NCBI RefSeq assembly: GCF_007096635.1
Contig: NZ_VKAA01000005.1
Coordinates: 124,001 to 188,000 of the forward strand
Source of the DNA: Mycolicibacterium sp. 018/SC-01/001
GTDB taxonomy: Bacteria; Actinomycetota; Actinomycetes; Mycobacteriales; Mycobacteriaceae
Length of the DNA stretch: 64,000 bases
Reading direction: 5' to 3'
This document shows positions 38,919 through 50,705 of the stretch, piece after piece. Position 1 is the first letter of the stretch, and every line of letters starts with the position of its first letter. The notes below the pieces were generated by a model. The model worked only from the letters and a program-made list of their open reading frames with translations, did not search any database and was not told the DNA's origin. The position numbers were made by a program, and so were the translations under genes.

Positions 38919-40231
38919 AGTGCGCTCTCCGTCAGCTCGGGATACAGCGGGAAGCGGCGGGCGAGGACGTCGACCCGGCCGCGCAGGACGTCGAGGTCGG
39001 TGTCGCCGGCGTCGGGACGCAGCGCCGCGGCGATGACGTCGGCGACCTCGGTGAACGCGTCGAGGTCGAAGCCCCGGGTGGCCAGGGCCGCGGTGCCGAT
39101 CCGCACGCCGGAGCTGATCATCGGCGGCCGGGGATCGAACGGAATGGCATTGCGATTGACGGTGATTCCGACCCGGTGCAACCGGTCTTCGGCCTGCTTG
39201 CCGTCGAGTTCGGAGTTGTGCAGGTCGACCAGCACCAGGTGGACATCGGTGCCGCCGGACACCACGTCGATGCCGGCGGCGCGCGAATCCTCCTGCAGGA
39301 GGCGATCGGCGAGGATTCGCGCACCGGCCAGCGTGCGCTCCAGGCGCTCACGGAACTCGGGTTGGGCGGCCAGCCGGAACGACACGGCTTTCGCGGCGAT
39401 GACGTGCTCGAGGGGGCCACCCTGCTGACCCGGGAAGACAGCGGAGTTGATCTTCTTGGCCAGCGCCTCGTCGTTGGTGAGGATCACGCCGCCGCGCGGG
39501 CCGCCGAGCGTCTTGTGCGTCGTCGAGGTGACCACGTGGGCGTGCGGCACCGGGGACGGGTGCAGACCGGCGGCCACCAGGCCGGCGAAGTGCGCCATGT
39601 CGACCATCAGATAGGCGCCGACATCGTCGGCGATGCGGCGGAACTCGGCGAAGTCGAGGTGCCGCGGATAGGCCGACCATCCGGCGAGGATCAGCTTGGG
39701 TCGCCGCTCGTGGGCCAGCCGCTCGACCTCGGCCATGTCGACCCGGTGGTCGTGTTCGGAGACCTGGTAGGCGGCGACGTCGTAGAGCTTGCCGGAGAAG
39801 TTCAACTTCATGCCGTGGGTGAGATGGCCACCGTGGGCGAGCGTCAGCCCGAGGATGGTGTCCCCCGGCGTGAGCAAGGCGGCCATCACCGCCGCGTTGG
39901 CCTGGGCGCCGGAATGCGGCTGAACGTTGGCGTACGACGCCCCGAAGAGCTGCGTGAGCCGGTCGATCGCGAGCTGCTCGATGACGTCGACGTGCTCGCA
40001 GCCACCGTAGTAGCGGCGCCCGGGGTAGCCCTCGGCATATTTGTTGGTCAGCACCGAACCCTGGGCCGCCATCACGGCCAGGGGGGCGAAGTTCTCGCTG
40101 GCGATCATCTCCAGGGTGTTCTGCTGGCGTGCCAGCTCCGCCGAGATCGCTTGATGCACTTCGTGATCGAGCGTGGCGAGAGCCTCCCCGAGAACGGGAT
40201 TGGCGGTTCGGGCTGCAGCGTCGACGGTCAT
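38915..40231 (-). CDS. glyA: Serine hydroxymethyltransferase GlyA
   Basis: 438 residues, PLP enzyme. Lys240 in [13 protein letters not shown] binds [17 protein letters not shown] and [11 protein letters not shown] are the SHMT signatures. In this operon it uses glycine and the 5,10-methylene-THF made by SoxBDAG to form serine. First gene of glyA-soxB-soxD-soxA-soxG; likely a second, dedicated SHMT besides the housekeeping copy elsewhere. A perfect TGATATATCA lies 26 nt upstream. Confidence 0.96.
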   Translation of the reverse strand: MTVDAAARTANPVLGEALATLDHEVHQAISAELARQQNTLEMIASENFAPLAVMAAQGSVLTNKYAEGYPGRRYYGGCEHVDVIEQLAIDRLTQLFGASYANVQPHSGAQANAAVMAALLTPGDTILGLTLAHGGHLTHGMKLNFSGKLYDVAAYQVSEHDHRVDMAEVERLAHERRPKLILAGWSAYPRHLDFAEFRRIADDVGAYLMVDMAHFAGLVAAGLHPSPVPHAHVVTSTTHKTLGGPRGGVILTNDEALAKKINSAVFPGQQGGPLEHVIAAKAVSFRLAAQPEFRERLERTLAGARILADRLLQEDSRAAGIDVVSGGTDVHLVLVDLHNSELDGKQAEDRLHRVGITVNRNAIPFDPRPPMISSGVRIGTAALATRGFDLDAFTEVADVIAAALRPDAGDTDLDVLRGRVDVLARRFPLYPELTESAL

Positions 40232-40256
40232 GAACGTCCTTCGTTTGATACGTTAC

Positions 40257-40266
40257 TGATATATCA
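40257..40266. promoter_or_regulatory. GntR operator-like palindrome between glyA and gntR
   Basis: Perfect TGATATATCA with extended flanks GTTACTGATATATCAACTG. Lies in the 96-bp divergent region between glyA and the first GntR gene, so it can control both. Confidence 0.7.
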
Positions 40267-40327
40267 ACTGTCGGATAGGTTACGATCAGTTCGCGATCAC
40301 GTCAACAGGGAACGGAAAGGGGCGGTG

Positions 40328-40999
40328 ATGACCCTCCCGGAATTCACCTTGGTCGATGTCGAAGCCGGCACCGAGAGCACGGCCGACCGGGTCTACGAAG
40401 CGGTGCGGGAACGCCTCGTGATGCTGGACATCAGACCCGGCGAACCCATCAACGACGATCGGCTCGGCGCCGAACTCGGCGTCGGTCGCACCCCTGTCCG
40501 CGAAGCACTGAAACAGTTGGAGCGCGACCGGTTGGTGATCGCGTACCCGCGCCGTGGGACGTTCGCGACCGCGGTCGAGGTGACCGACCTGGCCGACATC
40601 TCGGAGATCCGACACCATCTCGAGCCGTTGGCGGCCGCGCGTGCCGCGCGAGTGGCGACCGCGGAGTCGCGCCGCAGGCTCGCGAGGCTGGCCGAGGGGA
40701 TCGGTCGGATCGGCGACTCCGACGATCGGCGAGAGGTGCTGCGACACGATGTCCGCGTGCACCGCGAGATCTACCGTGCGTCGCAGAACCCGCACCTGGA
40801 GGTGGTGCTGACGAGCCTGGACGCGCATGCCACCAGGATCTGGTGTCTGTTCCTGGACCGATTGCCGGACGTCATCACCCATGTCCGCGAGCACATCGCG
40901 CTGTTGGACGCGATCGTCGCCGGAGACGGTGACACCGCGTCTGAGCTGACGCGGGCGCACGTCATCGGATTCGAACAGGCCATCCGCGCACTCCTGTGA
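40328..40999 (+). CDS. GntR family regulator, FCD subfamily (copy 1)
   Basis: 223 residues, ATG 40328 (GTG 40325 also possible). N-terminal winged HTH: DRLGAELGVGRTPVREALKQLE and YPRRGTFATAVEV; C-terminal all-helical FCD effector domain with metal-type His residues (VRVHREIYRASQNPHLE, HVREHIALLDAIV). Divergent from the glyA-sox operon. Close paralogue of the next gene. Probable sensor of a betaine-pathway intermediate; which one is not known. Confidence 0.9.
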   Translation: MTLPEFTLVDVEAGTESTADRVYEAVRERLVMLDIRPGEPINDDRLGAELGVGRTPVREALKQLERDRLVIAYPRRGTFATAVEVTDLADISEIRHHLEPLAAARAARVATAESRRRLARLAEGIGRIGDSDDRREVLRHDVRVHREIYRASQNPHLEVVLTSLDAHATRIWCLFLDRLPDVITHVREHIALLDAIVAGDGDTASELTRAHVIGFEQAIRALL

Positions 41000-41029
41000 C
41001 GCGCGTTGCCGGCAACCGCCCGCAAACAC

Positions 41030-41039
41030 TGATATATCA
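41030..41039. promoter_or_regulatory. GntR operator-like palindrome before gntR copy 2
   Basis: Perfect TGATATATCA, 21 nt before GTG 41061 and 30 nt after the end of the first GntR gene, implying separate autoregulated transcription of the second copy. Confidence 0.65.
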
Positions 41040-41060
41040 TCGGCGCACCAGGGAAAGGGC

Positions 41061-41744
41061 GTGTCGGTGACGGTTGTCGGTGTGGAGTCGCTGGGGGAAG
41101 TCGATCTCGGCGCGATGTCGCTGGCCGATCAGGCGTACCTGATCATCCAGGACAAACTGATCATGCTGGACATTCGGCCCAACGAGGCGATCGTCGAGAG
41201 CGAGCTCGCCGCGAGTCTCGGGCTGGGCCGTACGCCGGTGCGGGAAGCCCTCAAACGCCTCGAAGCCGACCGCCTCGTCATCTCGTTCCCGCGCCGGGGC
41301 ACGTTCGCCACCGGTGTGGATGTGGCTGACTTGCGGCACATTTCGCAGATCCGCGTCAATCTCGAACCGGTCGCCGCCCGCACCGCCGCCGAGAACGCGT
41401 CCGCAGCCATGCGTACACACCTGAGCGAACTGGCCGATCAGACAGAGGCCTTGGAGATCGACACCATCGATCGCCACGAACTGATGCGCTGGGATCTGCG
41501 GGTGCACCGCGCGATCTACATCGCCGCCGGCAACCCGCATCTGGAAGACGTCCTGATCCGGTACGACAACCTGGCCACCCGCATCTTCTGTCTGTTCCTC
41601 GATCGGCTGTCGGTGGTGGCCCACCATGTCGGGGAGCACACCGCACTGCTGCGGACCATCGCCGCAGGGGACGGCGACGCGGCTGCCGCGATCGCGCTGG
41701 CTCACGTCACCGGATTCGAAGAAGCGGTCCGCTCCGTCGTGTAA
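41061..41744 (+). CDS. GntR family regulator, FCD subfamily (copy 2)
   Basis: 227 residues from GTG 41061. Same architecture as copy 1, with shared runs such as GRTPVREALK, FPRRGTFATGVDV and RIFCLFLDRLSVV. The two look like an old tandem duplication. It lies convergent to the purU-dimethylglycine oxidase operon. The recognition helix is nearly the same in both copies, so they probably compete for the same TGATATATCA sites. Confidence 0.9.
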   Translation: MSVTVVGVESLGEVDLGAMSLADQAYLIIQDKLIMLDIRPNEAIVESELAASLGLGRTPVREALKRLEADRLVISFPRRGTFATGVDVADLRHISQIRVNLEPVAARTAAENASAAMRTHLSELADQTEALEIDTIDRHELMRWDLRVHRAIYIAAGNPHLEDVLIRYDNLATRIFCLFLDRLSVVAHHVGEHTALLRTIAAGDGDAAAAIALAHVTGFEEAVRSVV

Positions 41745-41777
41745 TCGGCCGGGTCGTGTGATCGGCCGGGTCGTCTG
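41744..41777 (+). repeat. 17-bp tandem duplication after gntR copy 2
   Basis: Two adjacent 17-nt units starting ATCGGCCGGGTCGT differ in one base. The first unit begins in the last base of the gntR stop codon. It fills the gap between two convergent operons. No hairpin of note. Confidence 0.7.
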
Positions 41778-41795
41778 GCTGCCGGGTGGTCTGAC

Positions 41796-45142
<3,347 letters not shown>

Positions 45143-45274
45143 CTAAAGCGCTGCCCAGCCGTGGTCAACCGGTAAGGCAGCACCGGTCCACTGCACGTCG
45201 TCAGACGGATTCGTCCCGCGTTTCCTGCGATGCCGTGGGCTCGGGGCACGCCGCCGCCGGCACACCCACCCCGG

Positions 45275-45280
45275 TAGTGT
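45275..45280 (+). promoter_or_regulatory. Predicted -10 box, leaderless, for the IclR gene
   Basis: TAGTGT ends 7 nt before GTG 45288, fitting a TANNNT -10 with transcription starting at the start codon. Confidence 0.4.
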
Positions 45281-45287
45281 GCCTGCG

Positions 45288-46067
45288 GTGAGCAACGGGA
45301 GCTCCGACTCGGGCGGGGGGGTGCAGTCGGTCGACCGGGCAGTGTCCGTGCTCGAGATCCTGGCCCGCCTGGGCGAGGTCGGCGTCACCGAACTCGCCAC
45401 CGAGATCGGCGTGCACAAGTCCACGGTGTCGCGATTGCTGTCTGCCCTGGAGGACCACGAGCTGGTCGAGCAGGCACACGAGCGCGGCAAGTACCGCCTC
45501 GGCTTCGGTCTGTTGCGCCTGTCCAACGCGATTTCGGGACAGCTGGACGTCACGCAGCAGGGCCGGGAGATCTGCGAAGGTCTCGCGGCCGAGCTGGGCG
45601 AGACGGTCAACATCGCGGTGCTGCGGTCGCACTACGCCGTCAACGTCGATCAGGTGCGTGGTCCGCGATCGGTCGGAAGCCACAACTGGGTCGGTGAGCT
45701 GACCCCACTGCATGCGACCTCCAGTGGGAAGATCCTGTTGGCCCACATGTCGGCGGACGCACGCCGCGATGTGCTCGACGAAGCCGGCCTGACCCGCTAC
45801 ACCGACCGCACGGTGACCTCGCGGGACGAACTCGAAGATCAATTGGCAGTGATCGCCGCCGACGGCTACGTGGTCTCCACCGAGGAGTTGGAGCCCGGGT
45901 TGACTGCGGTCGCGGCACCGATCAGAGACCACGCGGGCATCGTCATCGCTGCCCTGAGTGTCTCGGGGCCGGTCTATCGGCTCGATGACGACCGGGCCCG
46001 GGAGATCGTCCCGGCGGTGGTGGCGGCCGCGGCGGCCGTCTCGGAACGCGTCGGCTACCGCGACTGA
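45288..46067 (+). CDS. IclR family regulator
   Basis: 259 residues from GTG 45288 (GTG 45279 also in frame). N-terminal winged HTH (VTELATEIGVHKSTVSRLLSAL shortened: GVHKSTVSRLL), then the GAF-like effector domain (LHATSSGKILLAHM, STEELEPGLTAVAAPI). Placed between the dimethylglycine oxidase operon and the betaine demethylase operon, upstream of the latter on the same strand. It probably controls the demethylase genes in response to a quaternary amine; this is inference from position. Confidence 0.88.
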   Translation: MSNGSSDSGGGVQSVDRAVSVLEILARLGEVGVTELATEIGVHKSTVSRLLSALEDHELVEQAHERGKYRLGFGLLRLSNAISGQLDVTQQGREICEGLAAELGETVNIAVLRSHYAVNVDQVRGPRSVGSHNWVGELTPLHATSSGKILLAHMSADARRDVLDEAGLTRYTDRTVTSRDELEDQLAVIAADGYVVSTEELEPGLTAVAAPIRDHAGIVIAALSVSGPVYRLDDDRAREIVPAVVAAAAAVSERVGYRD

Positions 46068-46167
46068 CGGCGAAGCCGGTCGCTCGTCGCGTCCGCGCTG
46101 CATCGACCAGCGCTTTGTGGTCCGATTACCCGGAGGAAACTCACAGCGGGCGACGCCGCCCGTCAGC

Positions 46168-46219
46168 TTGACAGCGTGAATGAGCGGCCACACACTGTTG
46201 CGTAATACGAACCACGTTC
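46168..46219 (+). promoter_or_regulatory. Promoter/operator region of the demethylase operon
   Basis: Contains a perfect TTGACA (46168-46173) without a convincing -10 at 17 nt, then GTTGCGTAATACGAAC (46197-46212), whose core CGTAATACG is a 4-1-4 palindrome, overlapping GAACCACGTTC. These are the best candidates for the IclR binding site. Weak evidence. Confidence 0.3.
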
Positions 46220-46257
46220 CTTAATGCGCGTCATGCGAAGGAAACGGAAGGCACAGC

Positions 46258-46617
46258 ATGATCGACGTCTGTCCGCTGTCCGACTTGCCGCCCGGCGAGT
46301 CGGTCCGCATCGACGCGGACCCGCCGATCGCCGTCTTCCACACCGACGACGGCGAAGTGTTCGCCATCGACGACACGTGCTCGCACCAGGACGCGTCGCT
46401 CGCCGACGGCTGGCTCGAAGGCTGCGAGGTCGAATGCCCGCTGCACGCGTCGCGCTTCAATCTGCGCACCGGCGCCGTCGACGCGCCCCCGGCGAAGCTC
46501 CCGGTCCGCACCCACACCGTCGTCATCGAGGACGACATGATCCGCGTCGAACTCAGTGCCGAGGCGCCCAACCTGCCTCCCGACGTCCGCGCCCGCCTCG
46601 CACAGGGGAAGTCATGA
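46258..46617 (+). CDS. Rieske [2Fe-2S] ferredoxin
   Basis: 119 residues. Rieske ligands Cys41-x-His43 and Cys60-x-x-His63 (TCSHQD and CPLHAS). Electron carrier of a three-component oxygenase. GGAAGG precedes ATG 46258. Its stop overlaps the next ATG (ATGA), tying it to the reductase. Confidence 0.93.
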   Translation: MIDVCPLSDLPPGESVRIDADPPIAVFHTDDGEVFAIDDTCSHQDASLADGWLEGCEVECPLHASRFNLRTGAVDAPPAKLPVRTHTVVIEDDMIRVELSAEAPNLPPDVRARLAQGKS

Positions 46618-47786
46618 AGCACATCGCCGTCGTCGGGGCGTCGCTGGCAGGTTTGTCAGCCGTCAGAGCCCTGCGCGCGCAGGGGTTTTCGGGCCGCATC
46701 ACGGTGATCGGCGACGAAAACCGGCGCCCCTACGATCGCCCTCCGCTGTCCAAGGACTTCCTCGCCGGCGTGATCACCGAGGACGATCTGTGCCTCGACG
46801 ACGGCGATGAGCTGGCAGCCGAGTGGCTGCTCGGCTCGGCGGCGACCGCACTCGACACCGCCACCAACACCGTCGAACTCGCCGATGGTCGCCGCGTGCA
46901 GGCGGACGGCTTCGTGATCGCGACCGGTTCGCGAGCACGGCGGTGGCCCGGCAGCGAGACGCTGGCCGGCGTCCACGTCATCCGCACCATCGACGACGCC
47001 ATCGCGCTTCGTGCCGAACTGAGCCATGGCGGCCAGATGGTGGTGATCGGCGCCGGCTTCATCGGCGCCGAAGTCGCTTCGACCGCACGCGGACTCGGGA
47101 TGAACGTGACAATCGTCGAGGCGGCGCCGACACCGCTGCAGGTGCAACTCGGTGCGCGGCTGGGAGCGGTCGTCGCGCAGGCCCACGAGATGAACGGCAC
47201 GACGTTGATCTGCGGAGTGGGTGTGGCCGGCCTGACGTCCGGCCCGGCCGACCGGGTCACCGGAGTCGAGCTGGTCGACGGCCGCCACCTGCCCGCCGAC
47301 GTGGTCGTCGTCGGCATCGGCGGAGTCCCGAACATTGAGTGGCTGCGCGGCAGCGGTGTGGATCTCGGCAACGGCGTGCTCTGCGGGCCCGACGGCCGAA
47401 CCAACATCGCCGGCGTCGTCGCCGTCGGTGACTGCGCAGCGTGGTTCGACCCATCGACGGGCGGCCCGCGCCGGGTCGAGCACTGGACGGGTGCCCTCGA
47501 ACGGCCCTCGATCGCCGTCGCCGCGCTCCTGTCCGACGGAATCGACTGCGGGGCTCCCGCCAAGGCGCCCTACTTCTGGTCCGATCAGTACGGCTCACGA
47601 ATCCAGTTCGCGGGCATCACCTTTGCCGACGACGAGATCACGATCGAGGCGGGCAGCTGCGAGAGCGGCAGCTTCCTCGCGACCTACCGGCGCGACGGCC
47701 GGCTCGTCGCGGTGCTCGGCGTCGACCAGCCCAAGCTGTTCACCCGGTGGCGGCGCCAACTCGCGCCGGCTCCGGTGAGCGTCTGA
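46614..47786 (+). CDS. FAD-dependent ferredoxin reductase
   Basis: 390 residues. FAD motif IAVVGASLAGLSAVRAL, the PYDRPPLSK loop, second Rossmann motif MVVIGAGFIGAEVAS for NAD(P)H, and VVAVGDCAAW. Family of rubredoxin/BphA4-type reductases. Passes electrons from NAD(P)H to the Rieske ferredoxin encoded immediately before it and thence to the oxygenase that follows after 34 nt. Confidence 0.93.
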   Translation: MKHIAVVGASLAGLSAVRALRAQGFSGRITVIGDENRRPYDRPPLSKDFLAGVITEDDLCLDDGDELAAEWLLGSAATALDTATNTVELADGRRVQADGFVIATGSRARRWPGSETLAGVHVIRTIDDAIALRAELSHGGQMVVIGAGFIGAEVASTARGLGMNVTIVEAAPTPLQVQLGARLGAVVAQAHEMNGTTLICGVGVAGLTSGPADRVTGVELVDGRHLPADVVVVGIGGVPNIEWLRGSGVDLGNGVLCGPDGRTNIAGVVAVGDCAAWFDPSTGGPRRVEHWTGALERPSIAVAALLSDGIDCGAPAKAPYFWSDQYGSRIQFAGITFADDEITIEAGSCESGSFLATYRRDGRLVAVLGVDQPKLFTRWRRQLAPAPVSV

Positions 47787-47820
47787 CCCTCCTGTTCTCA
47801 ACCCCTCTTCCAGGAGTCTC

Positions 47821-48954
47821 ATGACCACGTTCGAAGCGGCCGCTCACCTGCCCGAGAGCCTGATCTCGACGCTGGCCGGCCACTACTACACCGACGCGGA
47901 CGTCTTCTCGCTCGAGCAGCAGAAGATCTTCGAGACCATGTGGTTCTGCGTGGTGCGCTCCTCGGACCTGGGTAGACCCGGTGCCTTCAAGACCGCTCAG
48001 GTGGGCAGCGAGAGCGTCCTGGTGGCCCGGTCCCGCACCGGTGCGGTCAACGCGTTCTTCAACGTCTGCCGGCACCGTGGCGCACAGCTGTGCACCGAGG
48101 ACAGCGGCGAGGTGCGGCGCGCCTTCCAATGCCCTTATCACGCATGGACCTACGACTTCGACGGCAAGCTGATCGCCGCCCCGAACCTGACCAAGATGCC
48201 CGACGTCGACAGGGTCGAGTACGGGTTGCGCAGGATCGCTGTGCGCGAGTGGCTCGGATACGTCTGGGTGTGCCTGGCCGACGAGCCGCCCTCGTTCGAG
48301 GACACCGTGATGAAGGAGATCGTCGATCGCCTCGGCGATCTCGAATCGATCGACCACTATGGAATCGCCGAGCTGAGCGTGGGCCGGCGCATCGTCTACG
48401 ACGTGAAGGCCAACTGGAAGCTGATCGTCGAGAACTTCATGGAGTGCTACCACTGCGCGACCATCCACCCCGAGCTGACCGAGGTGCTGCCCGAGTTCGC
48501 CGACGGGTACGCGGCCCAGTATTACGTCGGCCACGGCGCCGAATTCGGCGACGAAATACAGGGATTCACCATCGACGGCTCGGAGGGCCTGGACCACATC
48601 CCCGGGGTCACCCACGAGCAGGATCGGCGGTACTACGCGATCACCGTGCGCCCACAGGTGTTCGTCAATCTGGTGCCCGACCACGTGATCGTGCACCGGA
48701 TGTTCCCGATGGCCGCCGACCACACGATCGTCGAATGCGACTGGCTGTACATGCCGGAGGTCGTCGAATCGGGCCGGGACGTGAGCCGCTCGGTCGAACT
48801 GTTCCACCGCGTCAACACTCAGGACTTCGAGGCCGCCGAAAGATGCCAGCCGGGCATGAGTTCGCGGGTGTACCGCAACGGCGGTGTGCTGGTGCCCAGC
48901 GAGCACCACATCGGCGCCTTCCACGAGTGGGTGCGCGGCATGCTCGCCGTATGA
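47821..48954 (+). CDS. Rieske oxygenase, probable glycine betaine demethylase
   Basis: 377 residues. Rieske ligands Cys83-x-His85 and Cys104-x-x-His107 (CRHRGAQL, CPYHAWTY). Mononuclear iron site around NWKLIVENFMECYHC with His211 and His216. Such alpha subunits include GbcA and stachydrine demethylase, which remove an N-methyl group as formaldehyde. The surrounding dimethylglycine and sarcosine oxidases make glycine betaine the best substrate guess. It could instead act on another N-methylated amine such as proline betaine; sequence alone does not settle this. Confidence 0.7.
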   Translation: MTTFEAAAHLPESLISTLAGHYYTDADVFSLEQQKIFETMWFCVVRSSDLGRPGAFKTAQVGSESVLVARSRTGAVNAFFNVCRHRGAQLCTEDSGEVRRAFQCPYHAWTYDFDGKLIAAPNLTKMPDVDRVEYGLRRIAVREWLGYVWVCLADEPPSFEDTVMKEIVDRLGDLESIDHYGIAELSVGRRIVYDVKANWKLIVENFMECYHCATIHPELTEVLPEFADGYAAQYYVGHGAEFGDEIQGFTIDGSEGLDHIPGVTHEQDRRYYAITVRPQVFVNLVPDHVIVHRMFPMAADHTIVECDWLYMPEVVESGRDVSRSVELFHRVNTQDFEAAERCQPGMSSRVYRNGGVLVPSEHHIGAFHEWVRGMLAV

Positions 48955-48957
48955 CCC

Positions 48958-50673
48958 TCAGGCCTGCCCGCTGAGCCGCTCGGACCTGTTCTCCAGCAGC
49001 CGGATTCGGTGGGCGTTGCCGGGTAGGTCGATGTATCGGCGGCCGTAGAGCTTCAACAGCGCATCGTCGAGACGCCGCACCGCGCCCGGCGGGAAGCGGT
49101 AGTCCATCGCCTCGTTGACCGCATCTGTGTCGACGCCCGCGAGCACCGCGTCGACCTCGTCGATCGAGTCGATGCCGAGATCAAGCAGCAGGCCCGCCAT
49201 CCAGCCGTAGTGGTCCGTGCGCGACCAGCCGGCATCGGGGAAGCGGTTGGCCAGGAACGTGGCCAACACCGGCGTCGGGATGCCGGGCTCACCGGCTGTT
49301 CGGGGGCGTTCGGCGGGCGTGGTCGACCGCAGCCGCTCCCGGATCGCCGAGAACTCCCGGTCGGCGAGCTCCAGCAGACCCGCGGCGAGGGTGAACCGGC
49401 GATCCAGATCGGGGGCGTCCTCCTCGGGGATCGAGCCCTTGTAACGGACGTCGTGCTCGAACTCTGCCCACGCGTGCTGCAGGATCGTGCGCACCTGCAC
49501 CGACGCCGGCTGCTGCTCACCCTCGACCGCCAGCAGCAGGTGCCGGCTGGCGTACCCCCACCGCCCTTCGCTGGCGGTCTCCACGCCCATGTCGCGGTCG
49601 TCGAGCAACTGCATCTCCTCACCGAGCAACCGGGCCACCGCGGCGACGTCGTCACGCAGGTAGGTGATCACCCGCAACCCGATCTGGTCGGTGATCTCCG
49701 AGAGCGGATCGGCGTACAGCCGGCGCCCGTCGACATGTCGGTCCGCCTTGGCGGCGAACGACGCCACCGACTTGGTCCGCGCCGTCACGGACAGATAGTC
49801 GATGCCCGCGTCGTCCAACAGCGACGTCACCACCGCCAGGTACCGCTCCATGGACGCGACCAACTGCGGGCGCCGCTGCGTGTAGGTGGCGATCGCGTCG
49901 TGCACCGCACCCGGCGTCGGCTCCGGTGGGGCGGGCACGAGGTCCGGCGGCAGCGTCGGTGTGACGATGCATCCGGTCTCGGTGTCGCCGTAGCAGGTCA
50001 CCGAATCGGGCCGCTGCGCCACCAACAGCGCCACGTACGCGCACACCACCGCGTCGACAGGATCCTCGACACGGCGCAATTCGCTTTTGCGCTCGGCGCT
50101 TTCGGCTGCCTCACGCAAGCGAATCCAATCCGGCGCCTCGGCCACCCGCAGCGACGGCTCCGCGCTCGCCAAGCCCTCGATCAGATCCATCAGCCGCAGC
50201 AGCTCGGCCTGCAGCTGGGCCACCGAACGTCCCTGCTTCGCCTTGTACTTCAGCGTGCGACCGAGACGGAACAGCGCCACCGTGGCCGCGTGCGGGTAGA
50301 CCTCCAGCGCGCGGCGCGACCCCGAGGAGCTCGGGTCGATGTCCAGGCCGAGCGCATCGGCCAGCCGCCCGGCGCGGGTGCCGTCGGCGAATTCCGGCTT
50401 GCCCAGATTCGACGGATGCGTACCGGCCTGGAACTTCGCGAAGTCGGCGTTGAGCGCCCGCTCCGCCGGGCGCTGGCCCGTCGGATTCCGTACGACGATC
50501 GGAGCGTCGATGCCGACCACGCAGTCGCCGTCCACGTAGGGCGCGAGCATCGAGCGGATGCTGGCGTCATCGGTGGCCGCCGCCGCCGTCACGAGCCGGC
50601 CGGCGTCGTCGACGACGGCGACCCCGGTGGGCTTGCGCTGGCCCCACGCCAGGTCCAGACCGACGAAATACAT
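48958..50673 (-). CDS. relZ: RNase H-like/(p)ppGpp synthetase fusion, RelZ-like
   Basis: 571 residues. N-terminal ~240 residues are a DUF429/RNase-H-fold domain (VGLDLAWGQRKPTGVAVV, GIDAPIV, DAVVCAYVALL). The C-terminal half is a RelA/SpoT synthetase: ARTKSVASFAAKA, DQIGLRVITYL, GYASRHLLL and QVRTILQHAWAEFEHDV. M. smegmatis MS_RHII-RSD (RelZ, MSMEG_5849) has this exact fusion beside purB and shows RNase HII and (p)ppGpp synthesis (recalled). No HD hydrolase domain. Divergent from purB, end to end with the demethylase gene (3 nt apart). Confidence 0.88.
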   Translation of the reverse strand: MYFVGLDLAWGQRKPTGVAVVDDAGRLVTAAAATDDASIRSMLAPYVDGDCVVGIDAPIVVRNPTGQRPAERALNADFAKFQAGTHPSNLGKPEFADGTRAGRLADALGLDIDPSSSGSRRALEVYPHAATVALFRLGRTLKYKAKQGRSVAQLQAELLRLMDLIEGLASAEPSLRVAEAPDWIRLREAAESAERKSELRRVEDPVDAVVCAYVALLVAQRPDSVTCYGDTETGCIVTPTLPPDLVPAPPEPTPGAVHDAIATYTQRRPQLVASMERYLAVVTSLLDDAGIDYLSVTARTKSVASFAAKADRHVDGRRLYADPLSEITDQIGLRVITYLRDDVAAVARLLGEEMQLLDDRDMGVETASEGRWGYASRHLLLAVEGEQQPASVQVRTILQHAWAEFEHDVRYKGSIPEEDAPDLDRRFTLAAGLLELADREFSAIRERLRSTTPAERPRTAGEPGIPTPVLATFLANRFPDAGWSRTDHYGWMAGLLLDLGIDSIDEVDAVLAGVDTDAVNEAMDYRFPPGAVRRLDDALLKLYGRRYIDLPGNAHRIRLLENRSERLSGQA

Positions 50674-50705
50674 GGCCCCTACTGTGCCCGATAGGCTGTT
50701 GGGCC

